Shown here: one piece after another, positions 27,528 to 37,466 of the stretch
How the letters are laid out: every line of letters starts with the position of its first letter
Numbering within the stretch: position 1 is the stretch's first letter
The notes under the pieces: generated by a model
The model's database searches: none
The model's input: only the letters and a program-made list of their open reading frames with translations
What the model was told of the DNA's origin: nothing
From: Aerococcus viridans
GTDB lineage: Bacteria > Bacillota > Bacilli > Lactobacillales > Aerococcaceae
DNA length: 64,000 bases
Assembly (NCBI RefSeq): GCF_001543285.1
Contig: NZ_CP014164.1
Coordinates: forward strand, 744,001 to 808,000
Direction: 5' to 3'
Translations under genes and position numbers: made by a program

Positions 27528-30137
27528 ATGTCTCAAAAAACCAAACAAACGCCTATGATGGAACAATATAATGAAATGAAGGGCCAATATCCGGATGCCT
27601 TTTTGTTCTTTCGTCTAGGTGATTTTTATGAAATGTTTAATGATGATGCCTTAAAAGCGGCTCAAATTTTAGAAATCACCTTAACCTCGCGCAATAAAAA
27701 TGCGGAAGATCCAATCCCTATGTGTGGGATTCCTTACCATTCAGCTAGCGAATATATTAAAACCTTGGTCAGCCAAGGCTATAAGGTAGCGATTGCTGAA
27801 CAATTGGAAGACCCCAAATTAACCAAAGGGATGGTCAAACGTGGTGTTGTGAAAGTCTTGACACCAGGGACCTATATGAATGACAGTATTGGTATAGTTG
27901 AAAACAACTACCTTTCTGCCTTAGATTACGTTAATGGTCAATACATTTTAGCCTTTTCGGATGTGGGTACTGGGGAGTTAAAAGTGACTACGCTTGACGA
28001 CTTTAATGCTGTTTTGACAGAATTTGCCCAATTACAATCAAAAGAATTGGTTGTTTCCCAATCTGTACCAAAAGACCAGGTAGAAGAATTACAACACCTA
28101 CAATCTTTCACCTTATCACCTTTTGAGTTGACAGCTGAAACAAGGGCGAAAACAAGAGAAAGTTACAAGCAAATCCTAGCCGACATTTCGGATGACCAGG
28201 AATTGAATGGCCTCTTGTTACTATTGACCTATGTAAATTCTATGTCCCACCAAGCAATTGACCATTGGCAGGCGGCGACCCACTATGAAGTAGCGCATTA
28301 CCTCCATATGGACTACTATGCCAAAAGTAATTTGGAACTAACTGAATCAGTTAGAACCAAGAAACGGCAAGGGTCCTTGTTAGCTTTCTTAAATAAAACA
28401 GAAACGGCTATGGGCTTTCGCTTACTAAAAAATTGGCTGGATAGACCGCTGATTTCCCTGCCGGCAATTGAACGGCGTCAAGCTCAAATTGAAGATTTGA
28501 TCGAACATTATTTCCAACGACTTGAAATTAAAGACCTATTACACGGGGTGTATGACTTAGAGCGGTTAGTGGCAAAAGTAGCTATTGGGAACGTTAACCC
28601 TAAAGAATTATTACAATTAAACCAGTCACTAAGTCGGGTCCCAGGAATTATTGACACCGTTGACCAAATCGCAGCGGATAACGAAGATGAAAGTGTCTGG
28701 GCCAATATCCAAGGGCAAATCACAGCCTTACCAGCATTAACCGATACGATTGCAGCAGCCATCAAGGAAGATGCACCGGCGACGTTAAAAGACGGGAATG
28801 TCATTGCGGATGGCTTTAACCCGCAACTGGACGAATACCGGGATGCCATGCGTAATGGCCAACAGTGGATTGCTCAATTGCAGGCAGATGAACGGTCCAA
28901 AACGGGCATTAAATCCCTTAAAGTTGGCTATAATAAGGTCTTTGGTTACTATATCGAAGTGACAAAAGCCAACTTGCATTTACTTGAAGAAGGTCGTTAT
29001 GACCGCAAGCAGACCTTGACCAATGCTGAACGTTTCATTACACCTGAACTAAAAGAAGTAGAAGCAAAAATTCTTGAAGCGGAAGAACAGTCACAAGTCC
29101 TTGAACACCAAATCTTCCAAGCCGTTCGTGAAGAAGTGAAACGTCATCAAGCGACTTTGCAGGCGATTGCGAGTACAGTAGCTACTATTGATGTGCTTCA
29201 GTCTCTAGCGGAAATTTCTGAAACCCACCAATACGTGAAACCACAGTTTATGACCGACAAACGTGACTTGTACTTGAAAGAATCAAGGCACCCGGTTGTT
29301 GAAGGGGTCATTGGCCAAAATAGATTTGTGCCCAATGATATCGTGATGGATCCCGAAACAAGCATTTTGATGATTACAGGGCCAAATATGTCCGGTAAAT
29401 CAACTTATATGCGGCAATTAGGATTGATTGTCATTTTGGCCCAAATGGGGTCTTTTGTACCAGCTAAAGAAGCCCGTTTACCGATTTTTGATAAGATTTT
29501 CACCCGAATTGGGGCGGCAGATGATCTTTTAGCGGGTCAGTCGACTTTCATGGTGGAAATGATGGAAGCCAATCAAGCCTTGCAGCACGCCACCGATAAT
29601 TCCTTATTATTATTTGATGAATTGGGACGCGGCACGTCTACTTATGACGGGATTGCCTTGGCCCAAGCCATCTTGGTCTATATCCATGACCACTTCGATG
29701 CGAAAGTCCTTTTCTCAACTCATTATCATGAGCTGACAGCCTTAGATGAAAGCTTACCTCGCCTAGCCAATATTCATGTTGGGGCCAGTGAAGAAGACGG
29801 GGAATTGGTCTTCTTGCATAAGGTATTTAACGGTGCAACAGACAAGTCTTATGGGATTCATGTAGCCAAATTGGCCGGTATGCCGGGTGAATTGTTGCAG
29901 AACGCCCAGATGGTCTTGCAAGAACTTGAAGCCAACAATTTAAATGAAGTTAATAAGGACCAGCAGCTGTCATTATTTGATGTGGTCCAAGAAGAAACGT
30001 CAAAGAAACCGGTAGATAATAGGCCAGTGGATACACCTAGTCAAAAAGTGATTGCACAATTGAAGTCTGAAGATATTTATAACTTAACACCGATTCAGGC
30101 CTTAAACTTCTTAGCAGAATTAAAGAGTCAATTATAA
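27528..30137 (+). CDS. mutS: DNA mismatch repair protein MutS
   Basis: 869 residues. The mismatch-binding motif with the Phe-x-Glu wedge is FFRLGDFYEMF near residue 28-38. A connector, lever and clamp follow, then the ABC-type ATPase with Walker A TGPNMSGKST (about residue 618), LLFDELGRGTSTYDG and STHYHEL. MutS recognises mispairs and small loops and recruits MutL. The IS1380 element's 4-base target duplication (ATAA) includes the last three bases of this gene, the stop codon, so the protein is unaltered. mutL originally began 12 bases after the stop. Confidence 0.97.
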   Translation: MSQKTKQTPMMEQYNEMKGQYPDAFLFFRLGDFYEMFNDDALKAAQILEITLTSRNKNAEDPIPMCGIPYHSASEYIKTLVSQGYKVAIAEQLEDPKLTKGMVKRGVVKVLTPGTYMNDSIGIVENNYLSALDYVNGQYILAFSDVGTGELKVTTLDDFNAVLTEFAQLQSKELVVSQSVPKDQVEELQHLQSFTLSPFELTAETRAKTRESYKQILADISDDQELNGLLLLLTYVNSMSHQAIDHWQAATHYEVAHYLHMDYYAKSNLELTESVRTKKRQGSLLAFLNKTETAMGFRLLKNWLDRPLISLPAIERRQAQIEDLIEHYFQRLEIKDLLHGVYDLERLVAKVAIGNVNPKELLQLNQSLSRVPGIIDTVDQIAADNEDESVWANIQGQITALPALTDTIAAAIKEDAPATLKDGNVIADGFNPQLDEYRDAMRNGQQWIAQLQADERSKTGIKSLKVGYNKVFGYYIEVTKANLHLLEEGRYDRKQTLTNAERFITPELKEVEAKILEAEEQSQVLEHQIFQAVREEVKRHQATLQAIASTVATIDVLQSLAEISETHQYVKPQFMTDKRDLYLKESRHPVVEGVIGQNRFVPNDIVMDPETSILMITGPNMSGKSTYMRQLGLIVILAQMGSFVPAKEARLPIFDKIFTRIGAADDLLAGQSTFMVEMMEANQALQHATDNSLLLFDELGRGTSTYDGIALAQAILVYIHDHFDAKVLFSTHYHELTALDESLPRLANIHVGASEEDGELVFLHKVFNGATDKSYGIHVAKLAGMPGELLQNAQMVLQELEANNLNEVNKDQQLSLFDVVQEETSKKPVDNRPVDTPSQKVIAQLKSEDIYNLTPIQALNFLAELKSQL

Positions 30138-31815
30138 ACCTGAATAATTCATACTTTGACTTCAAACCGTCTGAAACTGCCTAACGGCAGTCTTCATTTA
30201 CTTTTTCATTTTCACCTGTTAAGTGATGCAAAAAGAACCCCATTCTGATATGGTAAAGGTGTCGAAACCAACCAAAAGAAAGGAGTTCTTCTCATGACTA
30301 GCTTACACAAAAACCAGGTAAAATTCAATTCAAATTTGACTATTTCACATACAGGTGGTCGCTTATCGAGTGATTCGGGTTTGGTCTTAGTTAAAGAGGT
30401 GATGAATACCTTCGACTTTTCACACGTAGCTAAACAGTGGCTCCATATTAAAGACAAACTTGTTTACTTCACACATGATAACTTAGCGATATTAGAACAA
30501 CTCATTATGCAGTTAATTGCTGGGTACTCGGCAGACTCATCAGCTAATCTATTAAGACAGGATCCAGTCTTTCAAGCTGTACTCGGTAAAAAAGAGTTGG
30601 CCTCACAATCGTCAATCTCTCGGTTTTTAGATCGTTTCACCGAGGAGAACATGGATCAACTCCAAGCATTAAATCAGTCGCTGATTGATAAAGCGCGTTT
30701 GATTCGCAATGACACCGAGTTAATCATTGATGTCGATTCCACACATTCGGATACCTTTGGACGCCAAGAACAAACAGATTATAATGCCCATTATCAAACC
30801 TACGGCTATCACCCATTAGTTGCATTTGACGGATTGACCGGAGATTTCCTAAAAGCTGAACTGCGTTCAGGCAATCAGTACACGTCTAAAGGGGTAAAAG
30901 CCTTTATCGACCCGCTGTTACACCACTACAAGAGCACGTTACCTCATACCGAGATATTGGTTCGGGGTGACAGCGGCTTCGCCACACCAGAGGTGTATGA
31001 ATCTTGTGAAGCAACTGAAAGCCAGTACGTTATCCGATTAAAGAGCAATCGGAGGTTAAGTCAGTTAGCTGAACACTCTGTTCTTTATGGGGATAATAAA
31101 AAATGGGAAGACCGAGAAATACAGTATTTTTCACTCCCTTATCAAGCACAATCCTGGTCAAAACCCCGTCGCGTTTGTATTCGATCAATCCGTGAAGCAG
31201 GAGAGCTTCTTTTTCACCACGCATTCATTGTGACGAATCTATCCGATAATGTCTCGCCTGAAGTCATATTCTCTCTTTACGGCAAGCGTGGAACAATGGA
31301 AAATTTCATCAAAGAAGCGAAATCAGGCTTTTATTTTGACAAAACAGATAGTCCGCGTTTCCTGGAAAATCATGTCAGAATGATGATCAGTGTCCTGGCT
31401 TACAACCTCGTCAATTTTTTAAAGACCATTGGATTTGAACAAGTCAATCGGGGGATGACGATTCATTCTATACGATTGACATTGCTTAAAGTTGCCGGAA
31501 AACTCGTTAAAACAGGTAGACAAGTCTATCTCAAACTGTCGAGTTATCATGTGTATCAAACTGAATTTTATAAGGTTTTTGAACGCCTACGGCGATCTAG
31601 GCAATGGATTTAGGCTAGTTATCGTAAAAATTTTTAACCTATTTTTCCAAGGGGTCAGTCTGCCCTTAAATAGACAAATAATTTTTATTACAGCCTTCTT
31701 CCGTATATATCCTGTTCGAAAACACATTATTTTGGAAGAATGTATCTGCCTAATTTAAATATAGGCACTTTGTTCAAAAAAATAGCTTAAATTTAGAGCT
31801 ATGAATTATTCAGGT
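30138..31815 (+). mobile_element. IS1380-family insertion sequence between mutS and mutL
   Basis: Perfect 16-base terminal inverted repeats ACCTGAATAATTCATA (30138-30153) and its complement (31800-31815) are flanked by the 4-base duplication ATAA (30134-30137 and 31816-31819). The element is 1,678 bases with one transposase gene in the same direction as mutS and mutL. A small hairpin at about 30174-30192 lies near the left end, and about 185 bases without a gene follow the transposase. Confidence 0.95.
30294..31613 (+). CDS. IS1380-family transposase
   Basis: 439 residues, unbroken. The DDE core (DDE_Tnp_1 type) shows Asp in IIDVDSTHSDTFG, Asp in VRGDSGFATPEVYE and Glu in the RGTMENFIKEAKSG region, and the N-terminus has the LSSDSGLVLVKEV segment common to the family. 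AAAGGAG lies before the ATG. GGAGTTCTT over this site (30282-30290) can pair with AAGAACCCC at 30233-30241, which may reduce translation of read-through mRNA coming from mutS. Confidence 0.95.
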   Translation: MTSLHKNQVKFNSNLTISHTGGRLSSDSGLVLVKEVMNTFDFSHVAKQWLHIKDKLVYFTHDNLAILEQLIMQLIAGYSADSSANLLRQDPVFQAVLGKKELASQSSISRFLDRFTEENMDQLQALNQSLIDKARLIRNDTELIIDVDSTHSDTFGRQEQTDYNAHYQTYGYHPLVAFDGLTGDFLKAELRSGNQYTSKGVKAFIDPLLHHYKSTLPHTEILVRGDSGFATPEVYESCEATESQYVIRLKSNRRLSQLAEHSVLYGDNKKWEDREIQYFSLPYQAQSWSKPRRVCIRSIREAGELLFHHAFIVTNLSDNVSPEVIFSLYGKRGTMENFIKEAKSGFYFDKTDSPRFLENHVRMMISVLAYNLVNFLKTIGFEQVNRGMTIHSIRLTLLKVAGKLVKTGRQVYLKLSSYHVYQTEFYKVFERLRRSRQWI

Positions 31816-31831
31816 ATAAAGGATGATGTAA

Positions 31832-33895
31832 ATGGCGATACAAGAATTACCCATTCAAGTAGCCAACCAGATTGCAGCGGGGGAAGTGGTTGAACGACCA
31901 GCCTCAGTTGTCAAGGAACTTGTGGAGAACGCGATAGATGCAGGCGCCAGTGAAATTGCGATTCATATAAAGGAAGCCGGATTGCGGTCTATTCAAGTGA
32001 TTGATAATGGAAGAGGGATTGCAGCGGACCAAGTTGGCCTAGCCTTTAAACGACATGCAACCTCAAAAATATATAGTTCAAGTGACTTGTTTAGAATACG
32101 GACACTGGGATTTAGGGGTGAGGCTTTGCCGTCAATTGCCTCAGTTTCAGAAGTGACCATGAATACATCGGACGGGGAATCTTCAAGTGAAATCTATATT
32201 AAAGATGGGGAAGTCGTTGACCAGAAGTCGTCTGCTTTAAGACGGGGGACGTCTGTATTGGTAGAGAACCTCTTCTACAATACGCCAGCCCGTTTGAAAT
32301 ACTTGAAGAGTTTGCAAACAGAATTAGCCCATATTACAGATATCATTAACCGTGAGGCCCTTGGACATCCAGACATTCGCTTTAACTATACCCATGACGG
32401 GAAAACCTTATTGTCAACAAATGGTAAGGGCCGGGTCAATGAAGTCTTAGCGGCCATTTACGGCTTTAGACAGGCCAAAGATATGGTGACTATTGAAGGC
32501 GAAAACTTAGACTTTCACATTTCAGGATACGTGTCCTTACCAGCTGTCACTAGAGCCAGCAAGTCTTATATGTCCCTGTTTGTGAATGGTCGTTTTATCA
32601 AAAACTATAAGTTAAACCAGGCCATTTTAAAGGGTTATGGGTCTAAATTAATGGTGGGTCGGTATCCAATTGCAGTCATTTATATTGAACTTGACCCGCA
32701 ATTAATCGATGTGAACGTACATCCAACCAAGCAAGAGGTCCGTATTTCTAAAGAAGACGACCTCTATGATATGATCAAAACCGGCATTATTGATGCCCTT
32801 GCCCCTGTCCAACGGATTCCGGATGTATACGCTGACGGTGAAGGGGACGACGGCCAATCAGTCAATAACAGCGATTCATTTGCTTCACAATCTTCTGGGC
32901 AAAATAACTACCGCCCTCTAAGCCAGCCAACTACTTACCTTGGCGAGCAAGCCAGTTTAGACTTCTCGGCCAGTCAAAGTAGACATGGCAGTAATAGCCA
33001 GCAAAATGACACTAGCCCTTTTTCAGGTAATGGTTTCTCTAAAATTTTCGATGAAGATGTTCATGAAGAGGTCAAACAATCTGTCCAAGTACCGACTTAT
33101 TTGTGGGATGAAGCACAGGTGGTTCAAGCAGAGAGCCTTGAAAATGAAGCTGATCATTCAGATGAGGTATCAGTAGCCTATTTGGATACGGAACAAGAAG
33201 TGGACTTGCCAAAATCCCACAATAAACCCATCTGGCAAACCGTTAACCAAGTTCGGGCGCTTGACCAGGCTATCGTGGACCGGAATATGTCTTTTCCAGA
33301 GTTGACTTATGTGGGGCAAATGCAAGGGACTTATTTGGTGGCTGAAAATGAGACGGGTATGTATTTGGTGGACCAACATGCGGCCCAGGAGCGGATTAAG
33401 TACGAATACTATCGGGATACCATTGTAGAATTTGGAACGGCAATGCAGAGTTTACTATTACCGATTGTTTTTGATTTCTCAAATTCAGAGGCTCAAGAAA
33501 TTGACCAAATCCGGCCAAAATTGTTGAAAATGGGGATTGATTTGGAACCCTTTGGCCCAAATGCCTTCCAGTTACAGCAGCACCCAATTTGGATGGGCAA
33601 GAAGAATGTCCAAAAGATTGTAGAAGATTTGATCGCCTTAGTTTTAGAAGATCCTAAAGCGACGGTAGGCAATTACCGGGAAGCAACGGCTATCATGATG
33701 TCTTGTAAACGGTCGATTAAAGCCAATCATTATTTAGACGACATGCAGGCGAAACAACTGCTGCACGACCTGGCTTATACCAAAAATCCCTATAACTGCC
33801 CGCACGGTCGACCAGTGTTGGTTCATTTTTCAAATTATGAAATTGAGCGGATGTTCAAGCGAATTCAAGATCCGCACGAGTCACCGCAATTGTAG
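31832..33895 (+). CDS. mutL: DNA mismatch repair protein MutL
   Basis: 687 residues. The N-terminal GHKL ATPase shows VANQIAAGEVVERP, ENAIDAGA, DNGRGI and TLGFRGEALPSI. A long, poorly conserved acidic/polar linker (about 335-480) leads to the dimerisation domain with the endonuclease metal motif DQHAAQERIKYE and the C-terminal CPHGRPV. It is thus a nicking-type MutL, as in bacteria without MutH. AAAGGATG lies before the ATG. The IS1380 element now separates it from the mutS promoter by 1.7 kb, so its expression depends on read-through or on a new promoter. Confidence 0.96.
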   Translation: MAIQELPIQVANQIAAGEVVERPASVVKELVENAIDAGASEIAIHIKEAGLRSIQVIDNGRGIAADQVGLAFKRHATSKIYSSSDLFRIRTLGFRGEALPSIASVSEVTMNTSDGESSSEIYIKDGEVVDQKSSALRRGTSVLVENLFYNTPARLKYLKSLQTELAHITDIINREALGHPDIRFNYTHDGKTLLSTNGKGRVNEVLAAIYGFRQAKDMVTIEGENLDFHISGYVSLPAVTRASKSYMSLFVNGRFIKNYKLNQAILKGYGSKLMVGRYPIAVIYIELDPQLIDVNVHPTKQEVRISKEDDLYDMIKTGIIDALAPVQRIPDVYADGEGDDGQSVNNSDSFASQSSGQNNYRPLSQPTTYLGEQASLDFSASQSRHGSNSQQNDTSPFSGNGFSKIFDEDVHEEVKQSVQVPTYLWDEAQVVQAESLENEADHSDEVSVAYLDTEQEVDLPKSHNKPIWQTVNQVRALDQAIVDRNMSFPELTYVGQMQGTYLVAENETGMYLVDQHAAQERIKYEYYRDTIVEFGTAMQSLLLPIVFDFSNSEAQEIDQIRPKLLKMGIDLEPFGPNAFQLQQHPIWMGKKNVQKIVEDLIALVLEDPKATVGNYREATAIMMSCKRSIKANHYLDDMQAKQLLHDLAYTKNPYNCPHGRPVLVHFSNYEIERMFKRIQDPHESPQL

Positions 33896-33941
33896 AGCAA
33901 TTAAAACTGTGATCTAGATTTTCGTGTATAAGCGGAATTTG

Positions 33942-34110
33942 TGCTAGAATATAAACAAGGAAAAGAGAGGTGCCACAAAAGTCGTTAAAACTCAATGTAC
34001 TGGACCAAAAACTAAACAATTACTGCCAAGTAATTGGCATATTTTGGTAAGTTTCGGAAGAGTTTGACTTTTGGCGCCCAATATCACGACACCTGTTTTT
34101 CAGGTGTTCA
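33942..34110 (+). ncRNA. Structured leader (or small RNA) upstream of msrB
   Basis: Starts near an extended -10 box TGCTAGAAT (33942-33950). Nested pairings: 33969-33983 with 34066-34078; AAACTC (about 33988-33993) with GAGTTT (34060-34065); ACCAAAA (about 34004-34010) with TTTTGGT (34042-34048); and an AATTAC/GTAATT hairpin within. A separate ACACCTG/CAGGTGT hairpin lies at 34090-34108, 24 bases before the msrB start. I do not recognise a known riboswitch class; T-box, SAM-I and SMK signatures are absent. It could be a regulatory leader or an independent RNA. Confidence 0.5.
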
Positions 34111-34132
34111 AACGAGAAAAAGGAGTTTCATT

Positions 34133-34573
34133 ATGACAAAAGACTACAATAAAGAAGAACGTTTGAAAGAACTGTCTGAATTAGAATATGAAGTAACACA
34201 AAACGCGGGTACTGAACGTCCATTTACTGGTCAATATGACGACTTCTACGAGCAAGGTATTTACGTGGATATCGTGAGCGGTAAACCATTATTTGTATCT
34301 ACTGATAAATTTGATGCCGGTTGTGGTTGGCCATCATTTTCAAAACCAATTTTTGAAGATGAGATCGAAGAGTTAGATGACTCTTCATATGGTATGAAAC
34401 GTATTGAAGTCCGTTCAAAAGACGCAGATACCCACTTAGGTCACGTATTTAATGATGGCCCAGCTGAATTAGGTGGCTTGCGCTACTGCATCAACTCAGC
34501 TTCACTTCGTTTCGTATCGCTAGAAGATATGGACAAAGAAGGCTACGGCGACTTGAAAGAATTAGTGAAGTAA
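34133..34573 (+). CDS. msrB: Peptide-methionine (R)-S-oxide reductase
   Basis: 146 residues from the ATG at 34133, chosen for AGGAG eight bases upstream; the frame is open further upstream but only through the leader. The SelR domain shows [24 protein letters not shown] and [13 protein letters not shown] with the catalytic Cys in RYCIN. The CxxC zinc pairs found in some MsrB proteins are not visible. It repairs oxidised methionine in proteins, useful in a cell that makes H2O2 with pyruvate oxidase. ruvA starts four bases after the stop, so read-through into ruvAB is likely. Confidence 0.94.
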   Translation: MTKDYNKEERLKELSELEYEVTQNAGTERPFTGQYDDFYEQGIYVDIVSGKPLFVSTDKFDAGCGWPSFSKPIFEDEIEELDDSSYGMKRIEVRSKDADTHLGHVFNDGPAELGGLRYCINSASLRFVSLEDMDKEGYGDLKELVK

Positions 34574-34577
34574 GACC

Positions 34578-35210
34578 ATGTACGAATTTATGATAGGTCA
34601 GGTTGAAAGTGTCTACCCAGATGCTGTCATACTTGAAACGGGGGGGATTGGCTACTATATTTATATGGCCAATCCTTATCGTTTTACAGACAAAATCGGG
34701 CAAGACCGACCAGTGAAAATTTGGTTGTACCAATCTGTTTCAGAGAATGATATACGTTTATATGGCTTTAAATCACAAGAAGAGAAGATTATCTTCCTAC
34801 AGTTGATTTCGGTTTCTGGTATCGGCCCTAAATCTGCCTTATCCATCCTATCGTTAGACGATAACGCCGGTTTAGTCGCAGCCATCCAGGCAGAAGACAA
34901 TGCCTTTTTAATGAAATTTCCAGGTGTTGGCAAAAAGACAGCCGGCCAGATTGTGCTGGATTTGAAAGAAAAACTGCCAAAAGTTTTAGCTGAGTCTCCG
35001 TCTTCTGCACTATTCAAGCAAGAAAGCCTGGATATTCAAGGACCAGACCAAGTCAATCTACCATTCATGCATGAACTTGAAGAGGCCATGGCTAGTCTTG
35101 GCTACAGCCAAAGAGAAATCAATCGCGTAGTAAAAAATGCTGACTTCACAGGTGTGACCGCTACAGCAGAAGCCATACGCATCGCCTTGAAATTTATCAC
35201 AAAACGTTAA
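34578..35210 (+). CDS. ruvA: Holliday junction branch migration protein RuvA
   Basis: 210 residues. An N-terminal OB fold (MYEFMIGQVESVYPDAVILET) is followed by two helix-hairpin-helix motifs (VSGIGPKSALSIL and FPGVGKKTAGQIVLDL) and a flexible linker to the C-terminal RuvB-binding domain (about 160-210). It holds Holliday junctions open for RuvB. It is four bases after msrB and 27 bases before ruvB. Confidence 0.96.
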   Translation: MYEFMIGQVESVYPDAVILETGGIGYYIYMANPYRFTDKIGQDRPVKIWLYQSVSENDIRLYGFKSQEEKIIFLQLISVSGIGPKSALSILSLDDNAGLVAAIQAEDNAFLMKFPGVGKKTAGQIVLDLKEKLPKVLAESPSSALFKQESLDIQGPDQVNLPFMHELEEAMASLGYSQREINRVVKNADFTGVTATAEAIRIALKFITKR

Positions 35211-35237
35211 TATAGGAAAAGAAGGGAGGCAGTTGCC

Positions 35238-36299
35238 ATGAATGTTGATCATCATGAAAATTTTGACCAAGAAGATTTAGATGTTGAAATCGTCTACAAC
35301 GGCCAAATACACTCACCCCATGCACAAGCAGATGAAGTCCAGGAATTATCCTTGCGACCTAAGTTTTTGCGGGAATATATTGGTCAAGCTGAGTTAAAAG
35401 AAGAGTTAGCGATTTATATACAAGCAGCCGAAAATCGTGATGAAGCGCTTGACCATGTCCTCCTTTATGGACCACCAGGTTTAGGGAAAACTACCCTGGC
35501 GAATATTATCGCCAATGAAATGGGGGTTAATATTCAAACCACTTCTGGACCAGCCATTGAAAAAACAGGAGACTTACTAGTCTTGTTAAATGAGCTGTCA
35601 GCAGGAGATGTCTTGTTTATTGATGAAATTCATCGCCTGCCCCGTGTGGTAGAAGAAATGTTGTATTCCGCTATGGAAGACTACCAAGTAGATATTATTG
35701 TTGGACAAGATGAAGGGGCCCACCCTGTACATTTTCCGCTGCCACCTTTTACCTTAATTGGGGCAACAACTAGACCAGGTGCCTTGTCGTCACCATTAAG
35801 ACACCGGTTTGGGATTGTCCAACATTTACGCTACTATACAGTGGATGAATTAGCGACCATTGTTGAACGGACAGCTCGTTTATTTGAGGTGCCAATTAAA
35901 GATCAAGCAGCGAAAGAAATTGGGATGCGGTCACGAGGGACACCTCGTATCGCCAACCGATTATTAAAGCGGGTCCGTGATTTTGCTCAAGTCTATCACG
36001 AAGATGGTTTAATTGACGATCCTATCACGGATAAGGCCTTATCTATTTTGAAAGTAGACCAAGCAGGTTTAGATGAAACGGACCGAAAAATTCTCGATGT
36101 GATTATTCGCTATTATGGTGGGGGACCTGTTGGTTTGTCGACCATAGCAGCGAATATCTCAGAGGAAGCGACAACAATAGAAGATATGTACGAACCCTTC
36201 TTGATTCAAAATGGGTTTTTACAAAGAACGCCACGTGGTCGTCTAGTAACACCAAAGGCCTACGACCATCTAGGTATACCCTATGCGGAGGAATATTAA
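35238..36299 (+). CDS. ruvB: Holliday junction branch migration helicase RuvB
   Basis: 353 residues. The N-terminal extension of about 35 acidic residues is slightly long for the family. Walker A is [11 protein letters not shown], Walker B is [10 protein letters not shown], sensor 1 and the Arg finger region ([16 protein letters not shown]) follow, and the C-terminal winged helix contains LGIPYAEEY at the end. It is the hexameric motor partner of RuvA. GGGAGG lies ten bases upstream of the ATG. The stop is immediately before the queA GTG start. Confidence 0.97.
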   Translation: MNVDHHENFDQEDLDVEIVYNGQIHSPHAQADEVQELSLRPKFLREYIGQAELKEELAIYIQAAENRDEALDHVLLYGPPGLGKTTLANIIANEMGVNIQTTSGPAIEKTGDLLVLLNELSAGDVLFIDEIHRLPRVVEEMLYSAMEDYQVDIIVGQDEGAHPVHFPLPPFTLIGATTRPGALSSPLRHRFGIVQHLRYYTVDELATIVERTARLFEVPIKDQAAKEIGMRSRGTPRIANRLLKRVRDFAQVYHEDGLIDDPITDKALSILKVDQAGLDETDRKILDVIIRYYGGGPVGLSTIAANISEEATTIEDMYEPFLIQNGFLQRTPRGRLVTPKAYDHLGIPYAEEY

Positions 36300-37424
36300 G
36301 TGACATTAACGACAAATGATTTTGATTTTGACTTACCAGAAGAATTGATTGCCCAAGTACCGATTCAAGACCGGTTGGCTAGTAAACTGTTGAAACTTGA
36401 CGCCCAAACTGGGGATTTCCAGGATGGCCATTTTCCAGATGTAGCTAGTGAACTTGAAGCGGGTGATGTCTTGGTATTGAATAATACCCGAGTATTACCA
36501 GCGCGTTTACAAGGAATTCGTCCTGATACGGGTGGACATATCGAAGTCTTACTATTAAATAATACGGAAGGCGACAAATGGGAAACCTTGGTTAAACCAG
36601 CTCGTCGTATTCGTGTGGGGACTGAGATTGTTTTTGGGAACGGTCAATTAGTGGCGGTTGTTACTGAGGTGCTTGAACATGGTGGCCGAATTGTGGAATT
36701 CAAATATAATGGCATCTTTTTAGAAGTCCTTGAGGCTTTAGGAGAAATGCCATTGCCACCATATATCAAAGAGAAACTAGACAATCCTGACCGGTATCAA
36801 ACCGTCTATGCCAAGGAAAATGGGTCAGCGGCGGCGCCAACAGCGGGTCTTCATTTTACAGAAGAATTTATGGCAGACTTAAAAGACCGGGGTGTTGAAA
36901 TTGCCTACCTAACCTTACATGTTGGACTTGGGACCTTCCGACCGGTATCTGTGGATGATATTGATGCCCACAAAATGCATTCGGAATTCTATCGTTTAGA
37001 CCAAGAAAATGCGGCTAAAATTCGCCGAGCCCAAGAAGGTGGACACAAGGTGATTGCGGTTGGGACGACATCTATCCGCACCCTTGAAACAATCGGCACT
37101 AAATTCAAGGGGCAAGTCCAAGCTGATTCTGGTTGGACCGATATTTTTATCGCACCAGGCTATCAATTTAGCGTGGTGGAAGGATTTATTACTAACTTCC
37201 ACCTACCTAAGTCGACTTTGATTATGTTGGTTTCAGCATTTGCCGGACGCGACCATGTCCTTGCGGCTTACCAGCATGCAGTTGAAGAAAAATACCGGTT
37301 CTTCTCCTTTGGGGATGCCATGTTCTTACGAGGACCCCAATACGCTGATCCAGCGATTACTGCAGAAGATATTGAAGCGGCGAAACAAAGAAATAGTCAG
37401 TTTTTCACTGATGAAGACAAGTAA
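36300..37424 (+). CDS. queA: S-adenosylmethionine:tRNA ribosyltransferase-isomerase
   Basis: 374 residues from a GTG that directly follows the ruvB stop; GCGGAGG lies within the end of ruvB. Family motifs [46 protein letters not shown] and GTTSIRTLE are all present. It transfers and isomerises the ribosyl group of SAM onto preQ1 in tRNA to form epoxyqueuosine, late in queuosine synthesis. The C-terminus carries about 20 residues beyond the usual end. ruvA-ruvB-queA is a conserved Firmicutes order. Confidence 0.96.
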   Translation: MTLTTNDFDFDLPEELIAQVPIQDRLASKLLKLDAQTGDFQDGHFPDVASELEAGDVLVLNNTRVLPARLQGIRPDTGGHIEVLLLNNTEGDKWETLVKPARRIRVGTEIVFGNGQLVAVVTEVLEHGGRIVEFKYNGIFLEVLEALGEMPLPPYIKEKLDNPDRYQTVYAKENGSAAAPTAGLHFTEEFMADLKDRGVEIAYLTLHVGLGTFRPVSVDDIDAHKMHSEFYRLDQENAAKIRRAQEGGHKVIAVGTTSIRTLETIGTKFKGQVQADSGWTDIFIAPGYQFSVVEGFITNFHLPKSTLIMLVSAFAGRDHVLAAYQHAVEEKYRFFSFGDAMFLRGPQYADPAITAEDIEAAKQRNSQFFTDEDK

Positions 37425-37466
37425 ATAGTGATTTTAAACAAACCATATAAATGAGGAGGTGACCGG

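Noticed and set aside
31614..31799. Small open frame after the IS1380 transposase
   Set aside because: It partly overlaps the transposase gene and has no similarity or ribosome binding site that I recognise.
33969..34110. T-box, SAM-I or SMK riboswitch upstream of msrB
   Set aside because: The conserved sequence segments of these classes are missing, so it is listed only as an unknown structured leader.
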